A stretch of 64,000 bases of DNA, taken from assembly GCA_016209105.1 (NCBI GenBank), contig JACQWR010000018.1, positions 186,001-250,000 on the forward strand, given 5' to 3'. Position 1 is the first letter of the stretch. Each line of letters starts with the position of its first letter. Source of the stretch: Deltaproteobacteria bacterium. GTDB taxonomy: Bacteria; Desulfobacterota; Syntrophia; Syntrophales; JACQWR01. Of the stretch, positions 9,518-17,335 are shown piece after piece. Position numbers and translations under genes: made by a program. The notes below the pieces were generated by a model, which was not told the DNA's origin, searched no databases, and saw only the letters and a program-made list of their open reading frames with translations.

Positions 9518-9823
9518 ATGTTTATCTGGCTTTTTCATAGAATCAGCGGTGTGTCGCTTATCATCCTCATCGGGATAAAGATATTTACCAGTTACTTCCT
9601 GTTTACCAAAGATAAAAAGCCCGATTGGGCGCTGAGCCTGCACCGCCACCCCGTCCTCGATGTTTTCATCATCATTCTTTTCACCTTTCACAGCATCTAT
9701 GGTCTAAGAACAATCGCTATTGATCTGGGATATAGGAAAGAAAAACAGTTGTTCCTGGTCTCAAATATTGTTGCCTCGTTTATTGCTGTGGCACTGATAT
9801 ACCTTTACAGCAGGTTTTCATAA
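9518..9823 (+). CDS. Succinate dehydrogenase/fumarate reductase membrane anchor (SdhC/SdhD-like)
   Basis: 101 aa, three hydrophobic helices (residues ~4-30, ~47-68, ~78-98). FHRISG at the N terminus and FHSIYGLR in helix II match the SdhC/D family, in which such His residues ligate heme b and line the quinone site. It is two bases before sdhA. Only this one three-helix anchor is visible, whereas the usual plan is two three-helix anchors or one five-helix anchor; a second partner may be encoded elsewhere or the protein may dimerise. Start ATG has GGAGG upstream. Confidence 0.75.
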   Translation: MFIWLFHRISGVSLIILIGIKIFTSYFLFTKDKKPDWALSLHRHPVLDVFIIILFTFHSIYGLRTIAIDLGYRKEKQLFLVSNIVASFIAVALIYLYSRFS

Positions 9824-9825
9824 CA

Positions 9826-11526
9826 ATGCTCCATCATGATATTATCATCATAGGCGGAGGTCTGGCCGGTCTTCGCGCCGCTGTCGGCCTGTGCGAACGG
9901 TATGATGTGGGACTTCTTTCCAAAGTTCACCCGCTCAGATCGCATTCCATTGCCGCCCAGGGCGGCATCAACGCGGCCCTGGGCAATAATCCCGAGGGCA
10001 GGGACGATTCCTGGGAAAAACATGCCTTTGATACGATCAAGGGCAGTGATTACCTCGCAGATCAGGACGCCGTTGAATTCATGTGCCGGGACGCACCCTC
10101 GATTATTTATGAGATGGAGCACTGGGGGTGCCCCTTCAGCAGGTTCCCCGACGGTTCCATCGCCCAAAGGCCCTTCGGCGGCGCCGGGTTTCCCCGCACC
10201 TGCTATTCCGCCGACCTGACCGGCCATGTGTTGCTCAATACCCTCTATGAACGGGCAGTTTCTCTGGGGGTCAAGGTTTACGATGAATGGTATCTGCTCG
10301 CGCTGGCAAGCAACGGGGAAAGATGCCAGGGCATTATTGCTTTTGATTTCAGGAAGGGCGAAGTCGTGCCGGTCCAGGCCCCGGCTACTTTGTTTGCCAC
10401 CGGCGGATACGGCAGGGTCTTTCGGCATACCACCAATGCCCTGATTAACTACGGGAGCGGCATCGGCATAGCCTATAAGGCCGGTGTTCCCATTAAGGAC
10501 ATGGAATGCGTTCAATTCCATCCCACGGGGCTTATCGGCACGTATATTCTCATCACCGAAGCTGCGCGCGGAGAAGGCGGCTGGCTGACGAACAACCGTG
10601 GGGAACGGTTCATGCAACGCTATGCTCCCAAGGTCGCCGAACTTGCCCCACGGGACATCGTGGCCCGCAGCATGCAAACGGAGATTGATGAGGGACGAGG
10701 GTTGGAGCATCCCCTGGGGAAATATATCAACCTTGACTTACGACACCTGGGAGAGAAGGAAATACAGAAAAAACTCCCCGGCGTGAAAAGCCTCTGCAAG
10801 GATTTTGTGGGCATTGATCCGGTATTCGAGCCAATTCCGGTCATGCCCTGCGAGCACTACTCCATGGGCGGCATTGATACCAATCAACACGGCGAAACGG
10901 TGCTGCCCGGCTTTTATGCAGCGGGAGAATGCGGCTGCGTCAGCGTGCACGGGGCAAACAGGCTGGGCGGTAATTCATTGTTGGATACGCTTGTCTTCGG
11001 CAAGGCGGCGGCCCTTGCCATGCATGAATATCTGCAAGGCAAGAGCTTTACCGGCGACACTGCGCTCCTAACATCGTTAGGGAAGACGTGGGAGCGCAAG
11101 TTAGAGAATCTTGCCAAGGGGGAGGAGAGACCTGCTCATCTGATTACAAAAATGGGGCACACGATGAGTGAGAATGTGGGCATATTCAGGGAAAAGCATA
11201 AATTACAGCAGGCCCTGGACGATCTTGCCGTCCTTAAGGAACGATACCGCCGGGTTGGCGTATCCTCCCCGAACAGACACCTGAATTATGCGCTCATGAA
11301 GGCCGTGGAAATCGAGTACATGCTGGATATCGCCAGCGCCATTGCGTTAGGGGCGTTACGGCGCGAGGAAAGCCGGGGCGCTCATTACCGGCGGGACTTT
11401 CCCTTGAGAAACGACAAGGACTGGCTGAAACATACCCTTGTCACTCTGGGCAAGGACGGCACGCCCGGCGTTTCCTACAGGAACGTGACGATCACGAACC
11501 ATCCACCCCGGGAGAGGATCTACTGA
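9826..11526 (+). CDS. sdhA: Succinate dehydrogenase/fumarate reductase flavoprotein subunit
   Basis: 566 aa, usual length. FAD-binding Rossmann motif IIGGGLAGLRAA at the N terminus; SHSIAAQGGINAALG with the His that carries covalent FAD; active-site blocks QFHPTG and RGEGGWL; C-terminal HGANRLGGNSLLD. Oxidises succinate (or reduces fumarate) and passes electrons to SdhB. Second gene of a packed operon continuing into Rieske and cytochrome b genes. Direction of catalysis cannot be read from sequence. Confidence 0.93.
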   Translation: MLHHDIIIIGGGLAGLRAAVGLCERYDVGLLSKVHPLRSHSIAAQGGINAALGNNPEGRDDSWEKHAFDTIKGSDYLADQDAVEFMCRDAPSIIYEMEHWGCPFSRFPDGSIAQRPFGGAGFPRTCYSADLTGHVLLNTLYERAVSLGVKVYDEWYLLALASNGERCQGIIAFDFRKGEVVPVQAPATLFATGGYGRVFRHTTNALINYGSGIGIAYKAGVPIKDMECVQFHPTGLIGTYILITEAARGEGGWLTNNRGERFMQRYAPKVAELAPRDIVARSMQTEIDEGRGLEHPLGKYINLDLRHLGEKEIQKKLPGVKSLCKDFVGIDPVFEPIPVMPCEHYSMGGIDTNQHGETVLPGFYAAGECGCVSVHGANRLGGNSLLDTLVFGKAAALAMHEYLQGKSFTGDTALLTSLGKTWERKLENLAKGEERPAHLITKMGHTMSENVGIFREKHKLQQALDDLAVLKERYRRVGVSSPNRHLNYALMKAVEIEYMLDIASAIALGALRREESRGAHYRRDFPLRNDKDWLKHTLVTLGKDGTPGVSYRNVTITNHPPRERIY

Positions 11527-11559
11527 CGGCTCCGGAAACTTTTTACGAGGACATCAATC

Positions 11560-12330
11560 TTGACGACTCCGATGGCCTTATTGAAGGCAGACAGCACTTA
11601 TACCTTTAAGATTTTCCGGTACGACAGCAAAACACCGGAAAAGGAGCCAAGTTTTTCCACCTATCAGGTGGACGTCGTGCCGGGTATGTCCGTACTTTCC
11701 GCGCTCCTCGCCATCAGGGATGAGATGGACGGGGGCTTAAGTTTTCGTTGCTCCTGCCGCTCCGCTGTTTGCGGTTCCTGCGCCATGGCAATGAACGGCA
11801 AAATAGAACTGGCCTGCCGGACGCAAGTGGCCTCGTTGGGAAGCGATCTCATTATTCTTGAGCCCCTGCCAAACTTTGAGATTATCAAGGACCTGGTGGT
11901 GGACATGATACCCTTCTGGGCTAAGTACGATCAGATCAAGCCCTGGCTGATACGAAAAACCCTCCCCGTTGGCACGGAAATCCGCCAGAGCGAAGAAGAG
12001 AGGAACCGCATTGATCAGTTCGTACACTGCATTTTGTGCGCCGCCTGTTACGGCGCCTGTCCCGTACCATCGAGAGACCCAGAATATCTGGGACCTGCGG
12101 CCCTGGCCAAACTGGAACGGTTTGTTCTCGATTCCCGTGATGAAAGGTCCCCGAGCGCTTTGGAGGCCGTCAATAACGAAAAAGGGGTCTGGGGCTGCGA
12201 CACCCTCTTCAAGTGCATCGAAGCCTGCCCCAAAGACGTACGACCGACGGACGCCATTGTGGGATTAAGAAAATCCCTCGTAAAACATAAGTTCAAAAAA
12301 CTCCTGGGGATGGTCAAGGATGAAGATTAA
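11560..12330 (+). CDS. sdhB: Succinate dehydrogenase/fumarate reductase iron-sulfur subunit
   Basis: 256 aa. N-terminal [2Fe-2S] domain with CSCRSAVCGSC and a fourth Cys in LACRT; C-terminal CILCAACYGACP for [4Fe-4S] and CIEACPKDVRP for the [3Fe-4S] and [4Fe-4S] set. Best start is TTG 11560, nine bases after GAGG; ATG 11572 is the alternative. It transfers electrons from SdhA to the quinone site in the membrane anchor. Its end overlaps the Rieske gene by 11 bases. Confidence 0.92.
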   Translation: MTTPMALLKADSTYTFKIFRYDSKTPEKEPSFSTYQVDVVPGMSVLSALLAIRDEMDGGLSFRCSCRSAVCGSCAMAMNGKIELACRTQVASLGSDLIILEPLPNFEIIKDLVVDMIPFWAKYDQIKPWLIRKTLPVGTEIRQSEEERNRIDQFVHCILCAACYGACPVPSRDPEYLGPAALAKLERFVLDSRDERSPSALEAVNNEKGVWGCDTLFKCIEACPKDVRPTDAIVGLRKSLVKHKFKKLLGMVKDED

Positions 12331-12793
12331 TTACTCCCTGATTACGAGGCGGACGTTCCTCAATACCCTCCTGGGCGGATGGCTGTTGGCCTTTCTCTCC
12401 GGGAGTTTCCTTGCACTCTTTAAATTTGCCTTCCCCACCCTGGGAAAGGAGCCTGACTTCGTCATTCTCAAGAATGTGGATGATTACATGAATATCCCGC
12501 CCAACTCCATTAAACCCTTCGCGTGGGGGGGGAAGCTCGGTATCTTCTTCAAGAGAGCCGACGGCGCCCTGGTGGCGCTCAAAGGCGTGTGCAGCCACAT
12601 GGAGTGCAACATCGCCTACAAGCCGGAGGAACGAAAATTTTACTGTCCCTGTCACAAGGGCTGGTTTGATGAAACCGGGAAGAATATCAAGGGACCGCCA
12701 CCAAAACCGTTGGAAATTTTTGAATACACCCTTGAAGAAGGTAAACTCATCGTTGCCAGGAAGGGAGTAAAGGTTGAACTGCCAAAGGCTTAA
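12320..12793 (+). CDS. Rieske [2Fe-2S] protein of a cytochrome bc-type complex
   Basis: 157 aa. One N-terminal membrane anchor (residues ~10-38) preceded by TRRTF, consistent with Tat-type export of a folded cluster protein. The Rieske ligands are CSHMEC and CPCHKG (C-x-H, then C-x-x-H), so the cluster should be intact, although the usual GC and GS after the His are E-C and K-G. Overlaps sdhB upstream and cytochrome b downstream, so it is translationally coupled to both. It should take electrons from quinol to a c-type cytochrome, but no cytochrome c1 gene follows. Confidence 0.88.
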   Translation: MKINYSLITRRTFLNTLLGGWLLAFLSGSFLALFKFAFPTLGKEPDFVILKNVDDYMNIPPNSIKPFAWGGKLGIFFKRADGALVALKGVCSHMECNIAYKPEERKFYCPCHKGWFDETGKNIKGPPPKPLEIFEYTLEEGKLIVARKGVKVELPKA

Positions 12794-13838
12794 AGACTGG
12801 TTCGATGAACGATACGACATCGCTCCACTCAGGAAGTTCGCCAGGAAAAAGCTGGTTCCTTCCCACCGGTATGACTTGTGGTATTATACCGGCGGTATCG
12901 TTCTATTTCTCTTTGTCCTCCAGTTCATCACGGGGATGCTCCTCTCTTTCTACTATGTTCCCCATGCCGAACACGCCCATAAGAGCATCATCGAGATTGT
13001 CACGAAATTGAATATGGGGTGGTTCTTCCGCTCACTACACCACTGGGGGGCGCAACTGGCAATTTTCACGTTATTCGTGCATCTCTTTGCTGTTCTCCTT
13101 TTGAAAGCCTACAGAAAGCCTCGGGAGTTGCTGTGGTTCTCCGGATTCATTCTCCTCGGTGTTTCCCTCTTTTTCGGCCTCAGCGGTTATCTCCTTCTCT
13201 GGGACGAACGAGCCTTTGCCGCCGTCAAGGTCGCCACAGGAGGGGCGGGCGCCTTTCCGCTCGCGGGCAATTTCATCAAGGCGTTTTTGCGGGGCGGGAT
13301 AGATGTAACCGGCGAGACACTGACCCGCTTTTATGCCTTTCATGTAGCCATTCTCCCGCTCGCAACCGTCTTTCTCATGGCCTTGCACGTGTTTCTCGTG
13401 CAAATACACGGGATGAGCGTACCCCTTTCTTTGAAGGATGCGGCGTTGCCGCAAGAGCCCTTCTTCCCCAATACCGTTTACAAGGATTTTACGGTCTGGC
13501 TCGTCATCCTGGGGATCGTGGTAACCATCGCCGTTCTTTTCCCTCCCGAAATCGGCCTAAAGGCGGACCCGCTTGCCGCACCGCCGGAAGATATCAAACC
13601 GGAGTGGTACTTCCTCTTTCTTTTCCAAACCCTCAAGTTATTTCCCGGCGATATCCTCGGCTTAAACGGGGAAACCATCGCCGTCGTGCTGGTGGCCGCG
13701 GGGATATTCATTCTCTTTATCCTTCCCCTCCTGGACAAAAAATCCAGCCGGGAAGAAAAAAGTCCCCTTTTCAACCTGATCGGCATCGTCTATTTGGTGT
13801 ACTTTCTGGTCATGACCATTGTTGGGTATTTCTCATAG
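12774..13838 (+). CDS. Cytochrome b of a bc-type quinol-oxidising complex
   Basis: 354 aa, about eight membrane helices, fused b-type (heme-binding N half plus subunit IV-like C half). Bis-heme His pairs: HHWGAQLAIFTLFVH in helix B and FHVAILPLATVFLMALH in helix D. The quinol-oxidation motif is present as PEWYF (usual PEWY). Start is TTG 12774 with AAGGGAG upstream, overlapping the Rieske gene by 20 bases. With the Rieske protein it forms a quinol oxidising unit likely fed by quinol from the succinate dehydrogenase made in the same operon. Confidence 0.9.
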   Translation: MNCQRLKDWFDERYDIAPLRKFARKKLVPSHRYDLWYYTGGIVLFLFVLQFITGMLLSFYYVPHAEHAHKSIIEIVTKLNMGWFFRSLHHWGAQLAIFTLFVHLFAVLLLKAYRKPRELLWFSGFILLGVSLFFGLSGYLLLWDERAFAAVKVATGGAGAFPLAGNFIKAFLRGGIDVTGETLTRFYAFHVAILPLATVFLMALHVFLVQIHGMSVPLSLKDAALPQEPFFPNTVYKDFTVWLVILGIVVTIAVLFPPEIGLKADPLAAPPEDIKPEWYFLFLFQTLKLFPGDILGLNGETIAVVLVAAGIFILFILPLLDKKSSREEKSPLFNLIGIVYLVYFLVMTIVGYFS

Positions 13839-13846
13839 GAACAGAC

Positions 13847-14125
13847 ATGAAGCGTGCGGCCTTTCTAACATTGTTGATTTTTTTCTTCAATACCGTTTCG
13901 CTCTGGGGAGCGGAGGCAAAGAAGGCGATCGAGGTTTTCCCTTCCACCCCCTTCTACCAGTATATCATCTACGAAACCCTGGCGATCTTCTGGATAGCCA
14001 TTATTGGGCTGATTGTCATCATCAGGATGAAGCTCAGGGAAATAGAGCGCGTGCAAAAATTAGGACTCGATGCGCCGGTGAAAGAAAACAATGAGAAACA
14101 GACGGGAGGGGATAATGCGCCATGA
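13847..14125 (+). CDS. Small membrane protein at the end of the sdh-bc operon, function unknown
   Basis: 92 aa from ATG 13847, eight bases after cytochrome b. Signal-like N terminus (KRAAFLTLLIFFFNTVSLWG), a short soluble stretch with FPSTPFYQYI, one membrane helix (residues ~45-65, IFWIAIIGLIVIIRM) and a charged tail. No cofactor motif. By position it may be an accessory subunit of the cytochrome bc unit or the missing second anchor; both are guesses. Confidence 0.7.
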   Translation: MKRAAFLTLLIFFFNTVSLWGAEAKKAIEVFPSTPFYQYIIYETLAIFWIAIIGLIVIIRMKLREIERVQKLGLDAPVKENNEKQTGGDNAP

Positions 14126-14157
14126 AAGGCATTTCTTCAACTGCGGCTAAGCCATCC

Positions 14158-14202
14158 GTCCTCATGCTGGCTCAATCTTGCAAATTGAGCCAGCATGAGG
14201 AC
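14158..14202. terminator. Perfect 19-bp inverted repeat between convergent genes
   Basis: Arms GTCCTCATGCTGGCTCAAT (14158-14176) and its exact complement (14184-14202), 7-base loop CTTGCAA. It lies between the end of the sdh-bc operon and the end of the SPOR gene, where a bidirectional terminator is expected, but has no T tract on either side. Confidence 0.55.
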
Positions 14203-14229
14203 ATCGGCGCCGAACCCGCCTGTTGTTGT

Positions 14230-15063
14230 TTAAGGATTGTTCCCGGATTTTTTTTGGATGAAACTGTCGGGATGTTCACGAGCCAACTGGTGCCTCTCGC
14301 GATAATCGGCAGCCTCTTCTGTTGTTGAAAAACTGCCGATCAGTATCCGGTGCCAGACGCCGCTTCCCGCTACAGGCACGGTTTCCATTGAAACATCGGG
14401 CATCTTTTTCCGCACCTTCTCCAAAAACGCTATCGCATCCTGCTTTTTGTTTTCAGGATAAGCCCGAATCTGTATGGCATATTTGCCGCGGTGGCTTCCT
14501 GCAGAAGCGACGACGACAGGAGGCTCTTCATTTTTACTCTCTTTTTCTTCGGCAGGTAAAGCAGCGACAGTTGGCACCTTCACTTCTTCGGCTTTCGTTT
14601 TAATCGCCTGTGGAGGGACAGGCGGCGGATTGATGCCCCCCTTGGAAACAGCGGTTTCGTGACGGTAAATCCCCGGCCAGAAGAAAACACCGATCATGCC
14701 AAGACAAAACAGCGTAAAGACGATGCCAGCAGCATAGGCTGAAATGCGGAATTTGAATTTGGTAGCGCGCACTTTCCCTGCGGATCGTCGCGGGATAAGC
14801 GAGCGAATGATGGACGGTATTATTGTTCCTTGGAAATTGAAGATTCTCCGCAGCGTGCTCAGGGAGAGCTTCACTATGTTGTTTTCCCGTGCAGGTCGTG
14901 CTTCAAGGGTTTCCCAGCTGCCCGGTTCTACGAGCGTTTCCTTCTCCGCATTTAATTCCGGCTGGTCCCGGTCGCCTTCCGGATGATCAAGGCTGGCAAC
15001 CTTCCGATAAATATTGTCCAGGTCTTGTTCGAGCTCGATCTCCTGATGTTCTTTTTCACCCAT
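14230..15063 (-). CDS. SPOR-domain membrane protein
   Basis: 277 aa. Acidic cytoplasmic N terminus (~1-115), one membrane helix (~116-138, AAGIVFTLFCLGMIGVFFW), a Pro-rich periplasmic linker and a SPOR domain (~195-265, YAIQIRAYPENKKQ and WHRILIGSFSTTEEA). SPOR domains bind denuded septal peptidoglycan, so a division or envelope role is likely. Third gene of a minus-strand operon after the MinD-like ATPase and the J/HTH protein. Odd feature: residues ~64-76 (KLSLSTLRRIFNF) are encoded by a family A palindromic repeat at 14837-14874 inserted in frame. Confidence 0.82.
   Translation of the reverse strand: MGEKEHQEIELEQDLDNIYRKVASLDHPEGDRDQPELNAEKETLVEPGSWETLEARPARENNIVKLSLSTLRRIFNFQGTIIPSIIRSLIPRRSAGKVRATKFKFRISAYAAGIVFTLFCLGMIGVFFWPGIYRHETAVSKGGINPPPVPPQAIKTKAEEVKVPTVAALPAEEKESKNEEPPVVVASAGSHRGKYAIQIRAYPENKKQDAIAFLEKVRKKMPDVSMETVPVAGSGVWHRILIGSFSTTEEAADYRERHQLAREHPDSFIQKKSGNNP
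14837..14874. repeat. Palindromic element, family A (copy 3), in frame inside a gene
   Basis: The plus strand reads GAAGATTCTCCGCAGCGTGC then TCAGGGAGAGCTTCAC, nearly identical (one difference over 36 bases) to the intergenic copy at 22211-22251. Here it lies wholly within the SPOR gene and keeps the frame open. Confidence 0.75.
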
Positions 15064-15100
15064 AGCGTATATCTTTCCTCAACGGCAACGGAGACAACGA

Positions 15101-15748
15101 TCAATGCCTCCCTATGTTTTTAAGATAGGCGTTCACGATAATGTTTTCATCCAACTCAAGGTAACGGACATAAGATTTCAGGAAACCTTTGAGATAGACC
15201 AGAGGTGGCAGGCCATCCAGGTTCCCCTTTTCTATGGCACGGAGGATATCAATACGGATGTTTGTCTTTTCGGCAATTTCTTCCAGGGACACCTGCAAGT
15301 TCATCCTTACTTCCTGCAAATCAGATCCCGCAAGGGCATCCTGCGTGAGAATATCATGAATCGCCGGGTTTTGTGCGGCTCGGGATTTCAATTCGTCGGA
15401 ACGCTTGACCCGCGACCGACTGTCCACGCGGGTTTTTTTAAGATCATAGATAGTTATCGGTTCATGTGTTTTGTCCCGGTAACGTTTCCCCTCCTCCAAG
15501 AGTCCGAGTGCGATCAGGCTGCGATCATACGCCGCCCTGGATTCGGGATTAATCAAGGTCAGATAGGCCTGCTCTATGCAAGAAAGAATTTCTTTTCTTT
15601 CCTCTTCTGAAAAGAAAGAATAACTCGCGAAGGAGTCCTGCTGATACAACTCAAAGGCTTTCTTATACGCCCGACGGATTTCCAGCGGCAATGCGTCGGG
15701 ATGAACCTCCAATGCTTCATAGTGATTCTGCTGTCTCAAGGGTTTCAT
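15101..15748 (-). CDS. J-like domain plus RodZ-type helix-turn-helix protein
   Basis: 215 aa. Residues ~8-75 resemble a J domain (HYEALEV, EIRRAYKKAF, YDRSL at the end), but the HPD tripeptide is not in its normal loop: an HPD occurs only at residues ~16-18 before helix II, so DnaK stimulation is doubtful. Residues ~135-210 form a RodZ-like HTH_25 (LQEVRMNLQVSLEEIAEKTN, then YLKGFLKSYVRYL). No membrane segment. Lies 24 bases after the MinD-like gene and 37 bases before the SPOR gene. Possibly a cytoplasmic adaptor linking the ATPase to the SPOR protein; inference. Confidence 0.75.
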   Translation of the reverse strand: MKPLRQQNHYEALEVHPDALPLEIRRAYKKAFELYQQDSFASYSFFSEEERKEILSCIEQAYLTLINPESRAAYDRSLIALGLLEEGKRYRDKTHEPITIYDLKKTRVDSRSRVKRSDELKSRAAQNPAIHDILTQDALAGSDLQEVRMNLQVSLEEIAEKTNIRIDILRAIEKGNLDGLPPLVYLKGFLKSYVRYLELDENIIVNAYLKNIGRH

Positions 15749-15772
15749 GAGTCAGTTCTTTTCCATAAAAGC

Positions 15773-16714
15773 TCAATCCACAACATTCTGAAGGGCGGGG
15801 GATGCTGCTTCTTCGGCTGACAACAACATCCGGCAACACTCCCTCAGATCAAGCGTGGTCTGTGTATAGGGGTATAGTTCCATAAACGGCATCTTTTTGC
15901 AGACTGCACTGTGGACACGGTCGTCAAAACTGACGTTGCCGATATGGTTAATCTTGAGAGTTAGGTGCTTCTCGATGATTTTGCATATCAGAGCGCCGGT
16001 GTTCTGGTTGTCCTGCTTTCTTAGCTGATTGAGCGCCAGTTTGAAATGAAAGGCCCCCAGGGCATGTTCCAGAAGCGCACTTTTTTCCGGATCCAGCTCA
16101 TTCATGACGTGCAGGAGAAGATCGGGATTATTGACGGTGGCCATCGGGTTTCGTTTTTCCGCCTCCCCGGCCAGGGATTTGAAATTGTGCGTCTTGAGTA
16201 CCTGGTGTATCTTGCGGAAATAAACGGATCGGATGAGACGGTAGATGTTCTCGATGGATGTCGGTTCGGGCGTAGTGACGAAAATGCCCGCATTGGAGAT
16301 CATGAAAAAATCAATTGTGTTAAAAGAGGTTCCAGCGCCAAGATCCAAGAGTATGTAATCATACGAGAGCTTAGCCACGTTTCTCAATATTTTCATTTTC
16401 TGCTCGTGGGCGAGATTGGCAATGTCCAGATTATTCATTGCCCCACTGATAAGATAGAGATTCGGAAGGAAGGTGGGAACGACCGTTTCTTCGAGTGTGC
16501 CAACCCTTTTGCTGATGAAGTCCGAGATGCTTTTTTCCGGATGTGGAACGCCGACAATGGTATGAAGATTTGCAGCACCCAAGTCCACATCAACCAGAAG
16601 GGTCCTGTACCCGCGCTTGGCAAGCAGAAATCCGAGGCTGCCGGTGAAAAAACTCTTGCCGGATCCTCCCTTCCCGCCGCCGATGGGCCATATATGAGTT
16701 ATGGAATTCTCCAT
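15773..16714 (-). CDS. MinD/ParA-family ATPase (FlhG/MinD-like)
   Basis: About 313 aa from the ATG at 16714 (the frame is open to TTG 16735). Deviant Walker A GGGKGGSGKS, switch I VDVDLGAANLH and Walker B-like ILLDLGAG; family signature TTPEPTSIENIY. It resembles FlhG/YlxH more than plasmid ParA because of the DLGAAN element and the ~130-residue C-terminal region. No flagellar genes are nearby, so it may position another surface or division machine. Starts a three-gene operon with the J/HTH and SPOR genes. Confidence 0.83.
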   Translation of the reverse strand: MENSITHIWPIGGGKGGSGKSFFTGSLGFLLAKRGYRTLLVDVDLGAANLHTIVGVPHPEKSISDFISKRVGTLEETVVPTFLPNLYLISGAMNNLDIANLAHEQKMKILRNVAKLSYDYILLDLGAGTSFNTIDFFMISNAGIFVTTPEPTSIENIYRLIRSVYFRKIHQVLKTHNFKSLAGEAEKRNPMATVNNPDLLLHVMNELDPEKSALLEHALGAFHFKLALNQLRKQDNQNTGALICKIIEKHLTLKINHIGNVSFDDRVHSAVCKKMPFMELYPYTQTTLDLRECCRMLLSAEEAASPALQNVVD

Positions 16715-16744
16715 CCCTTTTTGCCGATAACGCAAACCGGTTTA

Positions 16745-16866
16745 TGTAAGCGAAGCTCACCGCCCACGGGGCGAGGCTTCCCGGTAAAGAACAGCTATGC
16801 TCATTGCGCCCCTCAACACCGCCCGCAAGGCGGGGCTTGAAGGGATGCATTCGCTACTGAATCCAG
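16745..16866. repeat. Cluster of palindromic repeats, family A-related (copy 4)
   Basis: Contains inverted repeats around GCTCACCGCCCACGGGGCGA and ACCGCCCGCAAGGCGGGGCT, then a family A right half (GATGCATTCGCTACTGAATC at 16842-16862). Fills the gap between the small membrane protein and the MinD-like operon. Confidence 0.5.
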
Positions 16867-16875
16867 GCGATCGGT

Positions 16876-17079
16876 CTATTCTTTCTTGTAGAAATTAGCC
16901 AGGATAGCAAGAAGCAAGAACGTATTGGCTCCCAGCATTGCGGAGGGTGCAGAGATTCCTCCTCGGATTATGTACCCAAAAACTGTACGTCCATCAATAA
17001 ACCGCCCAAGGAAAGCGTAAATCACTAACAAAATACCGATGACCGCAAATACGTGGGATAACGTTTTTAATGCCTTCAT
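16876..17079 (-). CDS. Small membrane protein, function unknown
   Basis: 67 aa with two hydrophobic segments (residues ~8-26 and ~46-62) and a lysine-rich end. Translation is well supported by AAGGAGGG upstream of the ATG. Flanked by a terminator upstream and repeats downstream, so it is a single-gene unit. Not recognised as a known family. Confidence 0.65.
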   Translation of the reverse strand: MKALKTLSHVFAVIGILLVIYAFLGRFIDGRTVFGYIIRGGISAPSAMLGANTFLLLAILANFYKKE

Positions 17080-17137
17080 GCTCTTCCCTCCTTTTGTGTG
17101 GTATATAAAGCGCCGTCACCTCGACCGATTAAAACGC

Positions 17138-17170
17138 AAAACCCCGCTCTCTCTCGAAAAACGGGGTTTT
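17138..17170. terminator. Intrinsic terminator-like hairpin
   Basis: Arms AAAACCCCG (17138-17146) and CGGGGTTTT (17162-17170), 15-base loop. On the minus strand the 3' arm ends in TTTT, separating the dehydrogenase gene from the small membrane protein gene. Confidence 0.6.
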
Positions 17171-17283
17171 GATAGCCAGTCCATATCTCCCTCCGCACAG
17201 TTATCGGGAATGGGGCATTATTAAACACCTTTCATAGATGGTACTTCACTATCACAATTTGCATTTGAAATTCAATATGTTTT

Positions 17284-17323
17284 TGAATATCTCCTTGAGC
17301 ACCCTGCGAAAAATATCCGATTC
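17284..17323. repeat. Palindromic element, family A (copy 5, diverged)
   Basis: The minus strand reads GAATCGGATATTTTTCGCAG then GGTGCTCAAGGAGATATTC, aligning with the 22211 copy but with many changes, so an old copy. Lies just beyond the stop of the dehydrogenase gene. Confidence 0.5.
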
Positions 17324-17335
17324 CCACCGAGTCCA

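Noticed and set aside
13019..13846. Upstream extension of the 13847-14125 gene
   Set aside because: This region codes for cytochrome b in another frame; only the part from ATG 13847 has a signal peptide and membrane helix.
14122..14328. 68-codon ORF after the small membrane protein
   Set aside because: It covers the perfect palindrome and the 3' end of the SPOR gene on the opposite strand; no family-like features.
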